A DNA stretch of 64,000 nucleotides. Origin: Aspidapion aeneum (Eukaryota; Arthropoda; Insecta; Coleoptera; Brentidae). Shown piece after piece: positions 41,318 to 52,751 of this stretch. How positions within the stretch are numbered: the first letter of the stretch is position 1; the number at the start of each line of letters is the position of its first letter. A program made the position numbers and the translations under genes. The notes under the pieces are model-generated. The model did no database searches, was not told where the DNA came from, and saw nothing but the letters and a program-made list of their open reading frames with translations. The stretch spans positions 50,648,786 through 50,712,785 of the forward strand of contig OY755046.1 of assembly GCA_963576565.1 (NCBI GenBank), in the 5' to 3' direction.

Positions 41318-43105
41318 TGCACAGCGATAAATTGAACATAAACAAGTTTGGCTGTAAATCTGTAATAGCAAAGTTTAACTAAACATTTCCAAACTGGCAA
41401 GAACCTTTCATTTTGAAATGTGTATTGGAAAACTTGGCTATACTTGGTTCTTTTTTACATGCTAGATTTTTTCAAAACAAAAAAAGATAAATATTAATAT
41501 TATTAGAGGTTTTTGGAGATGGTTGTACGAGTTTTAAATTATTTGCTATATTTTTGTTGGGGTTTTTTAAGGTGTGATTTTAAGTTTTAGTAGATTAGGG
41601 CTAGTATATAGGGTGTCCGGAAAGATTTTTACTATTTAAAGAATTATAACTCAATCAGTTTAAATTTAAAAACATTTTTTATTTATAAAATTAACTTCAA
41701 AATGCACAAATTTCCAAACGTTCTCTGAAATTGCTCGAATTTCATTATGAATATGCTTTAACTGATTCAGATTTGCAGGAATTTCAGTATACCTCGGATT
41801 TAAGGAATACCCACAAAAATAAATTGATTTATGACAGATCTGATACCTTCCTAGCTAGCCGATTAGCACACTTCAAGTAAAGCTATGATAATCAGCCTTG
41901 AAAACAGTTTTTTTAATATCTCAGAAACTAAAGCTCCTATGAAGTTTTTGGTTATAACACAAATTATTGAGCCCAATGTAGTCTACTATATTCCGAAAAC
42001 CGCATAATAATGCGATGCTCCGTTAAAAAGTGCGCATTTTTTAAATTTTTTAATAGGGAACTTGCCCAAAAATCCTAAGGTATTATCATAAGAAACTTCC
42101 TAGAAAAAGAAAAATTCCAATAACAATTAAAATACCTGAGAAATAAAGGTTTGAAATTTGAATAACTTGACCTGTTCTTAAAACGCGCTGCCATTGGTTG
42201 TGACGTCACGTCTTTGGATCTCGATCCATGCGACCGTTAACCGACATTGAAACAACACGTAAATAATTGATATTGTACTTATTGGAGCTTTGAACGTGGT
42301 GTTCAGTTATTTCCGTAAATAGTTTTGTCCAAATTTTCTTAATTTAGTGTTTTGTGATTCTGTTAAAGACTGAAAATGGTTGATGCGGGGTTTATAAAAG
42401 GACAATCAGACAATTTACCTAGAGTTGATATGTTTATGACTGCATTATACATTAAAAGCTCGCAAGTAAGTATAAATACCTATACTTGATGTTGTATTAA
42501 AGTGACACCGCGTCATCAAACCCTTGATGGGCGGGAAGGGAGTAGAGGGGTACATACAGTGGCACGCACTTCCTTTAATTTTTTTATTGATATTGATTCC
42601 CAAAATGAGGCACTGCACTAATTAGTCATTAGCTTACTATTTTACTTGCTTTTTATTGATGTCTTCTTCTAAACGATTTCATTAGAAAGGAACATATATA
42701 CTCTTATCTGGTTGTTACGAACATATTATTGATTTAGCCGGGCTTTGACGTTTTCTATTCGTTGTCTTGACTGTTTATGTCAAACAAATTATGACGGAGC
42801 TTTTCACAAAACAAATTACCATTTTTGCAACTAAATCAATGTTTGCGCACATTTTAATGTAATTTTGGATCCTCTTTTATGTTTCGGATCTTTATGTATT
42901 AGGTAAATACCTATTTGATCTCTCCTTTAAATGGTCTTATTGGAACATTAAACCCCGACCGGCACACTGCATGTACAAAGTAAAACACTAATTTTGTAAG
43001 GCTTCTTTACCTAGATTTTGGCGCAAAATTTGGTTTACCATAGCTATGACGCGGTGCCACTTATATACAACATCAACTATAAGTACTGTAAGTACTATAA
43101 TATAA

Positions 43106-43109
<4 letters not shown>

Positions 43110-43168
<59 letters not shown>
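43110..43168. repeat. (TA)n microsatellite
   Basis: About 59 bases of alternating A and T with one TGTA interruption. Confidence 0.95.
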
Positions 43169-43171
43169 TTA

Positions 43172-43352
43172 CAGTGGCGCACCCAGGAATATGTCTTGGG
43201 AGGGGCCCGAGGCCTCTTGGGGGGGGGGGGGGGTCCCGAAGCCTCATGTTGTCGAATTTTAAGCTATTTTTTGTTTTTTCATGAAATGTATGTAAAAAAT
43301 CCAAGGCTTGGGAGGGCCCGAGCCCCGAGCCCCCCCCCCCCTGTTTGCGCCC
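43172..43352. mobile_element. hAT-type MITE, partial
   Basis: CAGTGGCGCACCCAGGAATA starts at 43172, followed by long G and C runs and GTTTGCGCCCATGA. It resembles the copy at 60874. The right terminal CCACTG is not intact. Confidence 0.55.
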
Positions 43353-43686
43353 ATGATATTTATATATATAACCAAACTAATAAGTCTTATTAAAATAAGT
43401 ATATTAATTAAGTAGGTACCCACCTATTTAAAACACTGTTTAGAATGAGCTCTATAAACACTAGTGCTGATTTATTTTCATTTATACCTACCCACATAGG
43501 TACAGAGTGGTCCAAATTGGACACTTCTGATAGGAAACGCCCATTTCTAGAGGAGATAAAAAAAACTAACCTACATGTTACGAGCTTGATTTTTGTTAAA
43601 ACATTAATGCCGAAAACCGCACATCGATATCTTAAACTACTTTCAAGATATATATTTTCAATTTGGTGCATTTTCGACCCACCCCC

Positions 43687-44275
43687 GTAACTTTTTTATT
43701 TATGAATACTTTTTATTACTTTAAAAAGATTCCTGAGGCACTTTTTTAAGAGCAATTCAACTGTCAAATTAAATTTTATCTGTCACTTTTAGTTTTTGAG
43801 ATATTACATAAGGTTTGTATTTTTCTTATGGAATGACCTTTTTTTATTCGATTTTTGAAATCAGCGTAATTTTTTTTTTAAATGACATCACACTTAATAT
43901 TTTATTTTTTATTTTTTTTTATATTTTTAGTTTTTAGTTACCTCTTAACTTTTTTTTTTAGTTTGCTGAATAAGAATTGGTTTAAATTAGATTTAAATTA
44001 TTTTAAAAAAATAAAAAAAAATAAGAAATAAAAAAATAAAAATATAAAAAAATTAAATATTAAGTGTGAAACATCATTTTAAAGGAAATTTTACGCTAAT
44101 TTTAAAAATCGAATAAAATAAGGATCAATCCATAAGTAAAATATAAACTTTATGTAATATCTCAAAAACTAAAAGTGACAAATAAACTTTAATTTGACAG
44201 TTGAATTGCTCTTAAAAAAGTGCCTAAAGAATGTTTTTACAGAAATAAAAAATATTCATAAATAAAAAAGTTATG
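43687..44275. mobile_element. Fold-back repeat of about 590 bp
   Basis: GTAACTTTTTTATTTATGAA at 43687 is inverted at 44256-44275. Matching blocks continue inward (AGAGCAATTCAACTGTCAAA, CACTTTTAGTTTTTGAGATA, TATTCGATTTTTGAAA, AACTAAAAATATAAA-like), leaving only a short A/T-rich centre. It would form a long hairpin. Non-coding. Confidence 0.8.
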
Positions 44276-45035
44276 AACCGAATGGCCGTTATACTCATAA
44301 GGGGCCCGGGATTTTTCTAAGGAGTGACGTCACAGCGGCTGCCGCGCATTTTGCTGTGTTTGAATATACCAGTCAGCGATTCCAACTTTAATTATTTATT
44401 GTAAAATAAGTATTGCGATTTAAGGGCTGATATTTGGTATAATGCGTTTTCATACAGAAACCCACATTTTAGTAAAATAAAAAAAATGGGCAAGTTCCCT
44501 AGTCAAAAACCCGTTATTAGCATTAATGGATTTTGACCAAAATCTAATCAGCTCGTTAGTGTCGAACACTATTTTTCCTGAAAAATTTATGAAAATCGAT
44601 TCAGCGGTTTAGCAGCTATCGTGTCACGGACAGAAAAAAAATACACACACACACACAGACAGACGTCACGACGATATTGCTAGGATAGGTCAAAATACAC
44701 CCAAATAACACATTTACGGGGTTATCTCAAAAAAAATTTTTTGTCGAAAACAATACCTTCTCTAGCCATTGCTGTGCGGGCTAGGAAGGTAAAAATCCAT
44801 GAAACTTAAGTCGGGACTTCTCAAAAGATAAATGATGTCATCATTTCTCGATATGACAGCGTGTTTGCTAATTTCAGAGAACGTTTAAAGGAAATGGTGC
44901 ACGTGAAAGGACAGCATCTTGACGGAATAATTTTTCAAATAAATTTCCACATTTTGTAATTAATTTTATAAATAAAAAATGTTGAGATGAATGAGTTATA
45001 ATTTTTTTAAATAGTAAAAACCTTTTCAGACACCT

Positions 45036-45729
45036 GGTGCCTTGTACTATAAAAACCTTTGAAAAAAAAATTATAAAAAGAAAATTAATAAATTATTTGG
45101 GAGTGTAATAGCATTTTTTTTTTTAAGAAAAGAAATGTTTTATAAATATATGGGCTATTAAAAAGTCAATTATTTCATAAAATATATTTTAAAATAAGAA
45201 ATAATATTTCATTCTCAAAGAACTTTGATAGTGTAACAATGGTCTAAATATATACAGTGTGTCCAAGGATTTAGTCCCGGTAAGATGTCAATGACAAAAA
45301 AAAATTAACCAAATCAATTAATATAAAAGTAAAATACCTTTGTTTTAAAAAATATCGGAAAATGATATTAAAAAGTGTTGTTTAGATTGAAATGTTACGG
45401 AAAAATCAGTGAACTCTGATTTTATAAGTCGAATATGAAAATTTTGTATTTTAATATAATTAGTTAAACAAATTGAAACTACAAATATAAAAAATTTAAA
45501 TAAGAAAAAAAAATTGTTTTAAAAAAAACTTTTTTTTATTAACAAATATTTATTTGAAATATAAATCCTTAGAACTAAAATTATAAATATGGGTAAAAAA
45601 CCAGTTGAAAAAAAATCGTTTATAAAATCCTTGCTTTAATGAGAAATATTTCAGATGTCTCTTTACTAATACTGTCCTTAATCAATTATTGTTAAAAGTT
45701 AAGTATTAGCTAAAGTGCGCTATTTAGTC
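45036..45729. other. Intergenic DNA beyond the MANF 3' end
   Basis: Very AT-rich; no gene or clear repeat. TACAGTGTGTCCAAGGATTTAG near 45254 resembles a terminal-repeat start of an unpaired element. Confidence 0.4.
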
Positions 45730-45735
45730 TTTATT
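45730..45735 (-). promoter_or_regulatory. MANF polyadenylation signal AATAAA
   Basis: AATAAA on the minus strand about 160 bases after the stop codon. Other hexamers may exist further on; this is the nearest clear one. Confidence 0.5.
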
Positions 45736-45893
45736 TGGTTGGTTTGGTTTTAACATGAAAATCACAGAAAAATTAAAAACGAAACAAAATGCCTTTACAA
45801 AAAATATATGTTTCTTTAAAAAACCATTGAGTATAGAATTTGGCTCAATGATTTTTCAATTAAAAAATTTCATTACCTATGTTTCTAGTTTTT

Positions 45894-46059
45894 TTAAAGT
45901 TCTGAATGTTTTGGCTTGAGTTCTTCTATCCTCCTCAAATAGTCACTTTTCTCAATACATCCATCACAGGTCTCATCCCAGTCATTAAGGATTTTCTTAA
46001 GGTCCCTTACCTTAAGTTTTTTAAGGTCAACAGTCTTCAGGTCAATTTGAACATCATAC
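45894..46059 (-). CDS. Manf: MANF coding exon 3
   Basis: Acceptor tttttatcag; one base completes the split arginine. It encodes [40 protein letters not shown] and [14 protein letters not shown], then TAA. The helix-extended-helix of the SAP-like domain and the CDGC motif are here. Confidence 0.95.
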
Positions 46060-49000
46060 CTGATAAAAATAAAAAGAAAATGTACCAAAAACTAAAAAAA
46101 ATCAAATTTTTCAAATATAAAAAGTAAATAAAAAATTTTTAGGGTAGATATTTTAAAGAAAATATTTACCTTAATTCACAAATCTGTTGATCTTTCTTCT
46201 TTAGCTTCTCACAAATTTTGTCAGCTGGCATTGACCATGAAAGGGGTTTTGACATTTCTCCCAAAATGCCAGTTGCAGAACTTTCTAAACCACCTAGGTA
46301 GTAGCACTGAAATAAATTTAAAGTAGTTTTCTTTAAGAAAACCTTGGCAAAAATATATGTACAAAATATAGTAACAAAAACCACATGCAGTCAGACAAAA
46401 AATTAGCAAAACAAAAACAATAGCTTACCTGTCTTCATTGCCTTCAAGCCAAGACAACAAAAATTGTCAAAAAAACCACACCAAATATTTATAAAATGTT
46501 AAAAACTAGTAAAAAAGTGCAAAGCACAAAAGCAGAAATAAAGTGCTGCAACTAAACATGAGTAGAATCAGATGCCCAGTAATTGACCCATAAAGGAAAT
46601 TTTAGAAAAAAATTGAGTTTTCAGTTTTAAGTAAAATAAAAAATATCAAGTTTAACTATGGTTTAAGATTAATAACAACTGAGAAACAGAGATAAAGAGT
46701 TTTTATGTTAAACGAAAAAGATAAGTGGCAAATTTCAAGACTTGCCAGTGGTTGATCACTCAGCAATTAGTGCCTGACCATATTGCTTCGAGTACTTAAC
46801 TAGTTAGTAGAAATATAGATTTAAACCAAAAATTACTTACAAACAACAGTTTAACAGAACAAGTGATTAAAAAGATATTATAATAAAAATAGTGTTGATA
46901 TGCTGATGTCAAACAAATGTGGTCTACTATGCCTTTTAGCCTTTTATCATTTTTTTATATTATCGTAAAGCCACATACAGTTTCTAGTTAGTTAACCATT
47001 GAGCAAAGCCAGTGGTTGACCAATGATTTTTGCTATACTTTTTATATTTTTAACAAAGAAAACAACTTAATTGTTAATGGTAAATCAAAATATTGTTTTT
47101 ATTTTCTAAAATATAATTGATCAGCATGGTCAATCACTAGAGCAAACCAACATTTTTTTTTATCTATCCAGTAGTTGACCACCTGGAATTTTGAAATTAT
47201 CTTTTTTTTAATAAAAATACAAATAAATAAATAGATCCATGATGGATCTGATACCTTCCTAGCTGGCCTATTAGCACACTTCAAGTGAAGCCTTGAAAAC
47301 CGTTTTCTCAGAAACTAAAAGTTCTTATGAAGTTTTTGGTTATAACACAAATTATTAAGCAAAATGTAGTCTATTATATTCCGAAAATCGCATATTGATA
47401 CAACACTCCAATAAAAAGTTAGCATTTTTTATATGTTTTAATTGTCAAAAAACTATCATTAGCATTATTGGATTTTGACCAAAATCTAACCAGCATGTAA
47501 GAGTGAGAGTAAATTAGTTACCTGAACATTTAATAAAAATCGGTTCAGCAGTTTAGGAGCTATCATGTTACAGACAGAAATAATATACACACACACAGAC
47601 AGACATCACAACAATATTGCTAGGATAGGTCAAAATACACCCAAATAAACACATGTTTGGTGTTATCTCAAAAAATACCTTCTCTAGCCATTCCTATGCA
47701 GGCTAGGCTTCTTAGTTTCTAAAAATTTTGTTATGCCCTGAATTAGCTGTGGATATGAGTTTAAATTTAAATAAAATAGTGTACTTAGCATCCTTAAAGT
47801 AATGAAACAACACATGTTTAACCATTACTTAACATATCGATGGTTGAAAGGCAATAGGCATAAGCGACATATTATTTAAAATAGAGTTTTAAGCATTGAG
47901 GCTTCTACAATGATTTTTTGTCACTTAAGACAAATGAAAAAAGAATGGATCCTATTTTTTTTTTAACTAAGCGACAAATCATACTTTAAGTGGCCATGCT
48001 GTAAAGTTTGAAAACAGTTGCTCATGACCTTTTACCTTTCAACCATTGATATCCTTATTGTTTATTAGGGACTTATTGCAATAAAGCCAGGCAATAATAG
48101 TGGCGGGCACTATTCTGACAGTTTTCCATTGAAAACTGACAGTTGATCTTTCAAAATTGACATACCAAAGTCGAATTTATAAATCCAGTCGTTTAGTTTC
48201 CATTAATAGTGGCGGCACTATTAATTCCCTCGGTTATAATACACAAAGGCCTAATTTTGCTGTTCTTATAATGCGAAACTGTCATCCTTAAAGCAGACAA
48301 CACAGGTTTAACCATTACTTAACATAACCTTATTGCTTATTGTCAGTAGACAATCTTTTAAATACACTTCCATTGTGAGACTCTGCCATCTAGAAGTCAA
48401 AGGGTAAAATACTATGCAAGTGACATTGGGAAATTAATGGGTGTAACTGAATTACTGGGTAACTGAGCCTTCTGTGCTAGTACTTATAATAAACTTGTTT
48501 TAAATAAGTGTTAGGTGCAAGGTGTAATCAACTGAACCAAGTTTGTACACCATCCTACAGGACTTTTAAATAAATTATTGGTCCTGTAGGGTGGGCAGCT
48601 GATCACCCGGGGTGAGATGAAGTCACACTCCCTAGGAAGTCTTATGGTTTCAGGATTCAGGTGAGTTTAATTTAACTCCAACTGAAAAAGATGTTGATCA
48701 GTTTTCATTATTGTGTAAAGGTAGATGAACAGTGATAAGCAAAAGAATCATTAGTTAAAATAGCAGAGCAAAAAGTGAACCTACCAAATTTTAAGAGTAG
48801 AACTATTCTAAAAGCTAAATTTTCAGTAGCATTTTTTTATTTATGCACTGAACTAGTTTGAGGTTAATTTTTGTTGAAAAAAGAACTAAATAGCTATGAC
48901 CAAAACCAGTGGCATATATAGAAAAAAGTTTTGAGGGTGGGGGTGAGATAGTTTTAAGGGGCCAAGACCCAATGATGCCATATTTTATACTATTTGATTT

Positions 49001-49397
49001 TTGTATTCATGAAATATGTGGACAATATCTAACCGCCCTGGGGACTGCCCCCCCCCCCCTATATATGCCACTCACCAAAACTTTTGTTAGAGTAGTTATG
49101 TTCTCAGCCTACAAAATAAGAAACTCAAGCCATTCTATGAAAATCCAAACAAAAAACAAACATAAGGTATTTGCGAGGGTATTTGATACTTACAAATCTT
49201 TCTTCTTTATTCTTGAGTGCCTTGCAGTATTTCCTAAACTCATTTTCTATCTTCTTGGGATCTTTTAAAACATTGTCACTGAGTGTGTCTCTGAACTTGG
49301 TGATAACTTTTATGCAGACCTCACATTCTCCTTGCTTTAAAGCAAATGTGGCTGAGATAGCAAGCAATAATGTTAAGAGAATAAAGTGGAATTCCAT
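45894..49397 (-). CDS. Manf: MANF/CDNF-family ER neurotrophic factor, complete, three coding exons
   Basis: Exons 49194-49397, 46170-46306 and 45894-46059 (minus strand) splice in frame to 168 residues. MANF is a small ER-luminal and secreted protein, induced by ER stress, that binds BiP-type chaperones and protects cells, notably neurons. Residues 1-19 are a signal peptide ([15 protein letters not shown]). All eight cysteines of the family are present: 25 and 28 (CEVC), 58, 69, 100, 111, and 145 and 148 (the CDGC of the SAP-like C-domain). Core words [19 protein letters not shown] and [20 protein letters not shown] are typical. The C-terminal HSEL resembles a KDEL-type ER-retention signal. 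Human MANF is 182 and fly about 173 residues, so this is full length. It converges with the transporter gene and diverges from the phosphatase gene. Confidence 0.96.
46170..46306 (-). CDS. Manf: MANF coding exon 2
   Basis: Acceptor ttatttcag, then [37 protein letters not shown] and DQQICEL; donor gtaaat after two bases of an arginine codon. Confidence 0.95.
47252..47707. mobile_element. TACCTTCCTAGC element, copy 2
   Basis: TACCTTCCTAGCTGGCC at the left; TCTAGCCATTCCTATGCAGGCTAGG at the right, where the final GGAAGGTA of the family is lost. Inner words agree with copies 1 and 3. Non-coding. Confidence 0.7.
48907..49073. mobile_element. hAT-type MITE with 8-bp target duplication
   Basis: CAGTGGCATATATAG starts at 48907 and CTATATATGCCACTC ends at 49073. 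ACCAAAAC is duplicated on both sides (48899-48906 and 49074-49081). It lies 120 bases from the donor of MANF coding exon 1. Confidence 0.9.
49194..49397 (-). CDS. Manf: MANF coding exon 1
   Basis: ATG at 49397-49395; 68 codons: signal peptide, [18 protein letters not shown], then [17 protein letters not shown]. The donor gtaagt follows in phase 0. Upstream the exon is bounded by a good acceptor (ttttgttacag) ending at 49420, implying an upstream non-coding exon. Confidence 0.95.
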
Positions 49398-49576
49398 ATT
49401 TTCAGTTTTTCCTTATGATCTGTAACAAAAAATGATTACTATAAAACCCTAGTTTTTTATTATTTGGGAATATTTCTAGGCATGAGGAGTAACAAAGAAT
49501 CATAATTATCATATAAAATATTAAACTACATACTCATTAGCAATCCATAACATGATTTAATACTGTATCAATATTT

Positions 49577-49639
49577 TTTTTTTTTTTTTTTTTTTATTTG
49601 TCAAACACACTGTGTTTTTTTTTTATTACAATCTAGTCA
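49577..49639 (-). mobile_element. Extremely 5'-truncated jockey-type insertion
   Basis: On the minus strand, TGACTAGATTGTAATAAAAAAA through ACACAGTGTGTTTGACAAATA and a poly-A tail, only 63 bases, flanked by the 12-bp duplication GTATCAATATTT (49565-49576 and 49640-49651). The same 3' end is found in the longer copy at 52222-52751. Confidence 0.8.
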
Positions 49640-50063
49640 GTATCAATATTTGATAGTGTGAACACACACCAGGTCTGCAAGAACAGCTTTGTACCAGGTC
49701 TGCACTCTTGAATATTATCAATAAATGTATTCATTGCCTTAATATAGCTGCATTTCTTATAGTTGTGTATTCATTGATATAATACAGTATCAGTTACTGT
49801 AATGGCCCCCTTAGAGGGTTCGCTAATGAGTATGCTGCTTACAAACAATGTTTATAGCAATGTTACTGATGAAAATATCCTAAATATATATTAATCTAGA
49901 AAAAGCAGAGATCTCACCCAAAGGAGCAACATATAAATCCACCCTTTAAAAAATTGCAGGTTAGAGCAGGTATCTCCAAGAGCAAAATAAAAAAATCGCA
50001 CATTTATGCTAAAATTGCGATGAAAAACAACTTATTTCTTTTAACTAAGCAAAAGCGACTTAC

Positions 50064-50140
50064 CTGGACCAAAAATTACGAAACAAATCTGCGTTTTTCA
50101 CTCACAAATCACCAAAAATTGGTTTAAAATATTTCAAAAG
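50064..50140 (-). other. Manf: MANF non-coding first exon (5' limit uncertain)
   Basis: On the minus strand a strong donor, TCCAG then gtaagt, ends an exon at 50064. With the acceptor at 49420 it defines a 643-base 5' UTR intron. The start is estimated from the distance to the promoter motifs at 50153-50196 and was not seen directly. Confidence 0.6.
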
Positions 50141-50152
50141 TCTGTAAAATTT

Positions 50153-50160
50153 TGACGTGT
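50153..50160. promoter_or_regulatory. UPRE-like motif TGACGTGT
   Basis: TGACGTG is the core bound by XBP1/ATF6-type bZIP factors. It lies 26 bases from the ERSE-II, and TGACGTTT follows close by. Supporting rather than decisive evidence. Confidence 0.5.
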
Positions 50161-50185
50161 TTTGACGTTTAGCTGGCGCGCTGTG

Positions 50186-50196
50186 ATTGGTCCACG
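50186..50196. promoter_or_regulatory. ERSE-II element ATTGGTCCACG upstream of MANF
   Basis: An exact match to the ER stress response element II, ATTGG-N-CCACG, bound by NF-Y with ATF6 or XBP1 in animals. It lies about 120 bases upstream of the first-exon donor, where the core promoter should be. Mammalian MANF is known to be induced through ERSE-II. Short motifs occur by chance, but both its position and the nature of the gene fit. Confidence 0.75.
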
Positions 50197-50890
50197 TAAG
50201 ACGAAGTTCTATCCACAGAAGACCACGGTTCGGTCCGCTTAAACGAGTCAATATGTTATGGTTCTATCTTCGTGTTACTCACCCCAATTCAGTTTTATCC
50301 CCAGTTTTTGTATAAGAGTAAAAGAGACGGAAAGCTTACAGGGACCATTAGTGTTTAATATCGATAGGGCAATGTAAACGAACTACTCGTGTAGGTTTTT
50401 CGCAGGGCTGATCTCGATAAGGTGACCAACCGTTCGAGATTTTCAATCATGCGTTGGCTGTTCCGATATTACATCATAATTCAGGCCCTACAACCGTGAT
50501 TCATGCGATATGCTGTGTTTAATGAAAGAAGCGACACACTTGGTATTGATAGACATGACCGCGCGGTCATTTTACGAAAGGGAACCACCCCCCCAGCTCT
50601 GGAAACGTGCTTTTTGATTGTTTATTGCTAATAACTCGAAAACAGTCAACTTTTCCAAAAATCTTCTGGATATCAGTTTTCAAGCGGATACAATTTCCTT
50701 TTCAACGATGTACCTTAGTACCCTCCTTGTACCCTCTGGCCGCAGTGGAACACATTCAATTAGCGTACGAAAAAAGGGGAAAATTTTTTAAATATTTTTT
50801 TGTGGTATTTTTTTGTCTACACTATTTTTTCTCAAAAAAATATTGTTGTTTAAAAGCCCATTGTATAGATACAGTTAAATACTTAAGCTA

Positions 50891-50892
<2 letters not shown>

Positions 50893-50961
<69 letters not shown>
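50893..50961. repeat. (AT)n microsatellite
   Basis: About 69 bases of uninterrupted alternating A and T, in the left arm of the fold-back palindrome. Confidence 0.95.
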
Positions 50962-50964
<3 letters not shown>

Positions 50965-52221
50965 AAATAGCCGCCTTGAAATAAAAATAAATGTGTTTGT
51001 AGAAATCCTTAAATCAAACAAAAATGTTGAACAATAATTCAGTAAATAATAATGACAGTGAGTAAAACAATATTTTTGGTTAGTAATAACTTAAAACTGA
51101 CTTTTTCTAGTTGACCTTTTTTAAAGTGGTGGTTGGGTGCATCCTCCCTCTCACCCCCCTCAAAAGTGCTCTCTTACAGTATTTTCCCAATTATTTGCAA
51201 GCTTTTAACTTGGCAAAAACAACTAAAAGTAAAAAATCAATTATTGAGGCTGGCGCTAAGAGGTGTGGAAAAAACATTTTTTTTTAATTTTCTTAAATTT
51301 TACTGTCCCACATGTCCGGATTTATAACTTATTTTTAAAGCTGAAGAAATTTCCTTTCCAACAATGTACATCACACACCCTCAACGTAGCAGTAGATCTT
51401 ACATAGACGCCCCAAAAATGGTCAAATTTGATATACACCTGAATTTTCATTTAAGACAACCATGTTGGAACATTACTAATACACATACTGCGTTCAATAA
51501 GAGAAACACCAGACTTGGTATTCATATACAGTATACTCTCCCCCCTCTGGAAGTAGGGGTGCACGTTCAAAAAATTATATATGGAAGATTTAAAAAAAAA
51601 TGATACTTTTCGGATTATTAATAAATAATGCCGAAAAAAATATTTAGGGGGGAAACCATCCCCCCACCAAGAGGGGGCGGATGATTTCCCCTCGTTCTAT
51701 TTTCGGAGGCGTATACTGTATATTCATACCAAGTGTGTTATTCTACTGTTCCAACATGGTTGTGTTAATTGAAGATTCAACTATATATATACCAAATTTG
51801 ACCATTTTTGGTGCGGTTCGGTTCGGTTTAGGGGGGAGTGATATACATCGTTGAAAAGGAAATTTCTTTAGCTTTAAAAATAAGTTTCAAAACCAGAAAT
51901 GTAGGCCTATCAAATTCAAGAAAATTAAAAATAGTTTTTTCCACACCACTCATTTATTTAAATGCCTATAAAAGGTGCGTCACAGATGTAAGGGGGCGCG
52001 TTATACATCGTTAGAGTGGACTTTTGGTCAGCCTCAATAACTATTACTTAGTTATTTTTGGCCAAGTTAAAAGTTTGCAATTAGAAAAATTACTGTAAAA
52101 AATCACTTTTGAGGGGGGGATGCCCCCTCCCCCCAAATTTAAATGAATTTAACTAGAAAAGTTAAGTTTTAGGTTAATACTAATCAAAAATACTTTTTTA
52201 CTCACCTTGAGTATTATTTAC

Positions 52222-52751
52222 TTTTTTTTATTTTTTTTTATTTGTCAAACACACTGTGTTTTTTTTTATTACAATCTAGTCAGTAAGACTAATTAGCAAT
52301 TTTGTTTTAACTTAATTTACTAGAAAAGTCAGATTTAAACTTAGGGTTCACTCAACAGTTCTCCCCGCTTTGTTTAGTCTGTAACTCACAATTGTGTTGT
52401 GTTTATAGCATTATTTTGTTTTATGTGTAATTCACTTAGTTTACTAGCTCAAACGGCTTCACTCTTTTTAGTCGTCGAACTAGCATAGTATTGTCTAGAA
52501 GCTGAATTGCTTCCACATTCACATGCCGATGGAGTCTATCTTCATGGCTTTTTGCGTACTTTTTTATAGTCTCTGCTACAGTTTCGATTTTTAGATCTCG
52601 AAGGTCACTATTTCGAACGTACCAAGGTGCATTCACAATGTTTCTTAATACTTTATTTTGAAATCTCTGTACAACTAGAATGTTACTCTCTTTAGCACAA
52701 CCCCATAGTTGAATACCATATGTCCATACTGGTTTCAGTATTTGTCTATAA
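52222..52751 (-). mobile_element. Jockey-type non-LTR retrotransposon, 5'-truncated
   Basis: A 12-bp duplication AGTATTATTTAC flanks it (52210-52221 and 52752-52763). On the minus strand it ends in a poly-A-like tail at 52222. It interrupts the right arm of the fold-back palindrome. Confidence 0.9.
52436..52750 (-). pseudogene. Jockey-type ORF2, C-terminal end
   Basis: The minus frame reads LYRQILKPVWTYGIQLWGCA, KESNILVVQRFQNKVLRNIV, NAPWYVRNSDLRDLKIETV, a helical stretch ending in HEDRLHRHVNVEA, and RRLKRVKPFELVN then stop. TYGIQLWGCA and QRFQNKVLRNIVNAPWYVRN are hallmark words of the region after the reverse transcriptase in jockey elements. Open for about 105 codons, so the copy is fairly recent, but there is no RT domain or start. 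Confidence 0.9.

Larger units (their letters stand above)
42056..44499. mobile_element. GGGAACTTGCCCA element inserted in the previous one
   Basis: GGGAACTTGCCCA starts at 42056 and its inverse ends at 44499, with TA on both sides. The uninterrupted relative near 47425-47450 supports this as an insertion point. The interior is mostly non-coding and holds a (TA)n tract, a hAT-type piece and a fold-back repeat. Confidence 0.7.
41844..44791. mobile_element. TACCTTCCTAGC element, copy 1, split by insertion
   Basis: It starts TACCTTCCTAGCTAGCC at 41844 and ends GGCTAGGAAGGTA at 44791. The two halves join into the layout of the copies at 47252 and 53920 once 42054-44501 is removed. It contains TGGATTTTGACCAAAATC, a CGGTTTAGCAGCTATCGTG block and an ACACACACACAGACAGACG microsatellite. 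Confidence 0.75.
41610..45035. mobile_element. Outer TIR element of a nested cluster
   Basis: AGGGTGTCCGGAAAGATTTT at about 41610 and its inverse near 45035 begin long inverted ends. The match runs on through TTTTTACTATTTAAA, ATTATAACTCA, TTTTTTATTTATAAAATTAA and ACGTTCTCTGAAATT, roughly 130-180 bases on each side. Other elements lie between the arms. Confidence 0.75.
46307..49193. other. MANF intron 1
   Basis: About 2.9 kb. It contains TACCTTCCTAGC copy 2, a hairpin near 48550-48596 (CCATCCTACAGGAC and its near-inverse around a 20-base loop), a repeated word TTTAACCATTACTTAACATA (47818 and 48307) and a hAT MITE. No gene inside. Confidence 0.6.

Noticed and set aside
48909..49268. 119-codon plus-strand frame over MANF exon 1
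   Set aside because: It starts in a hAT MITE and is antisense to well-supported MANF coding sequence; no domain.
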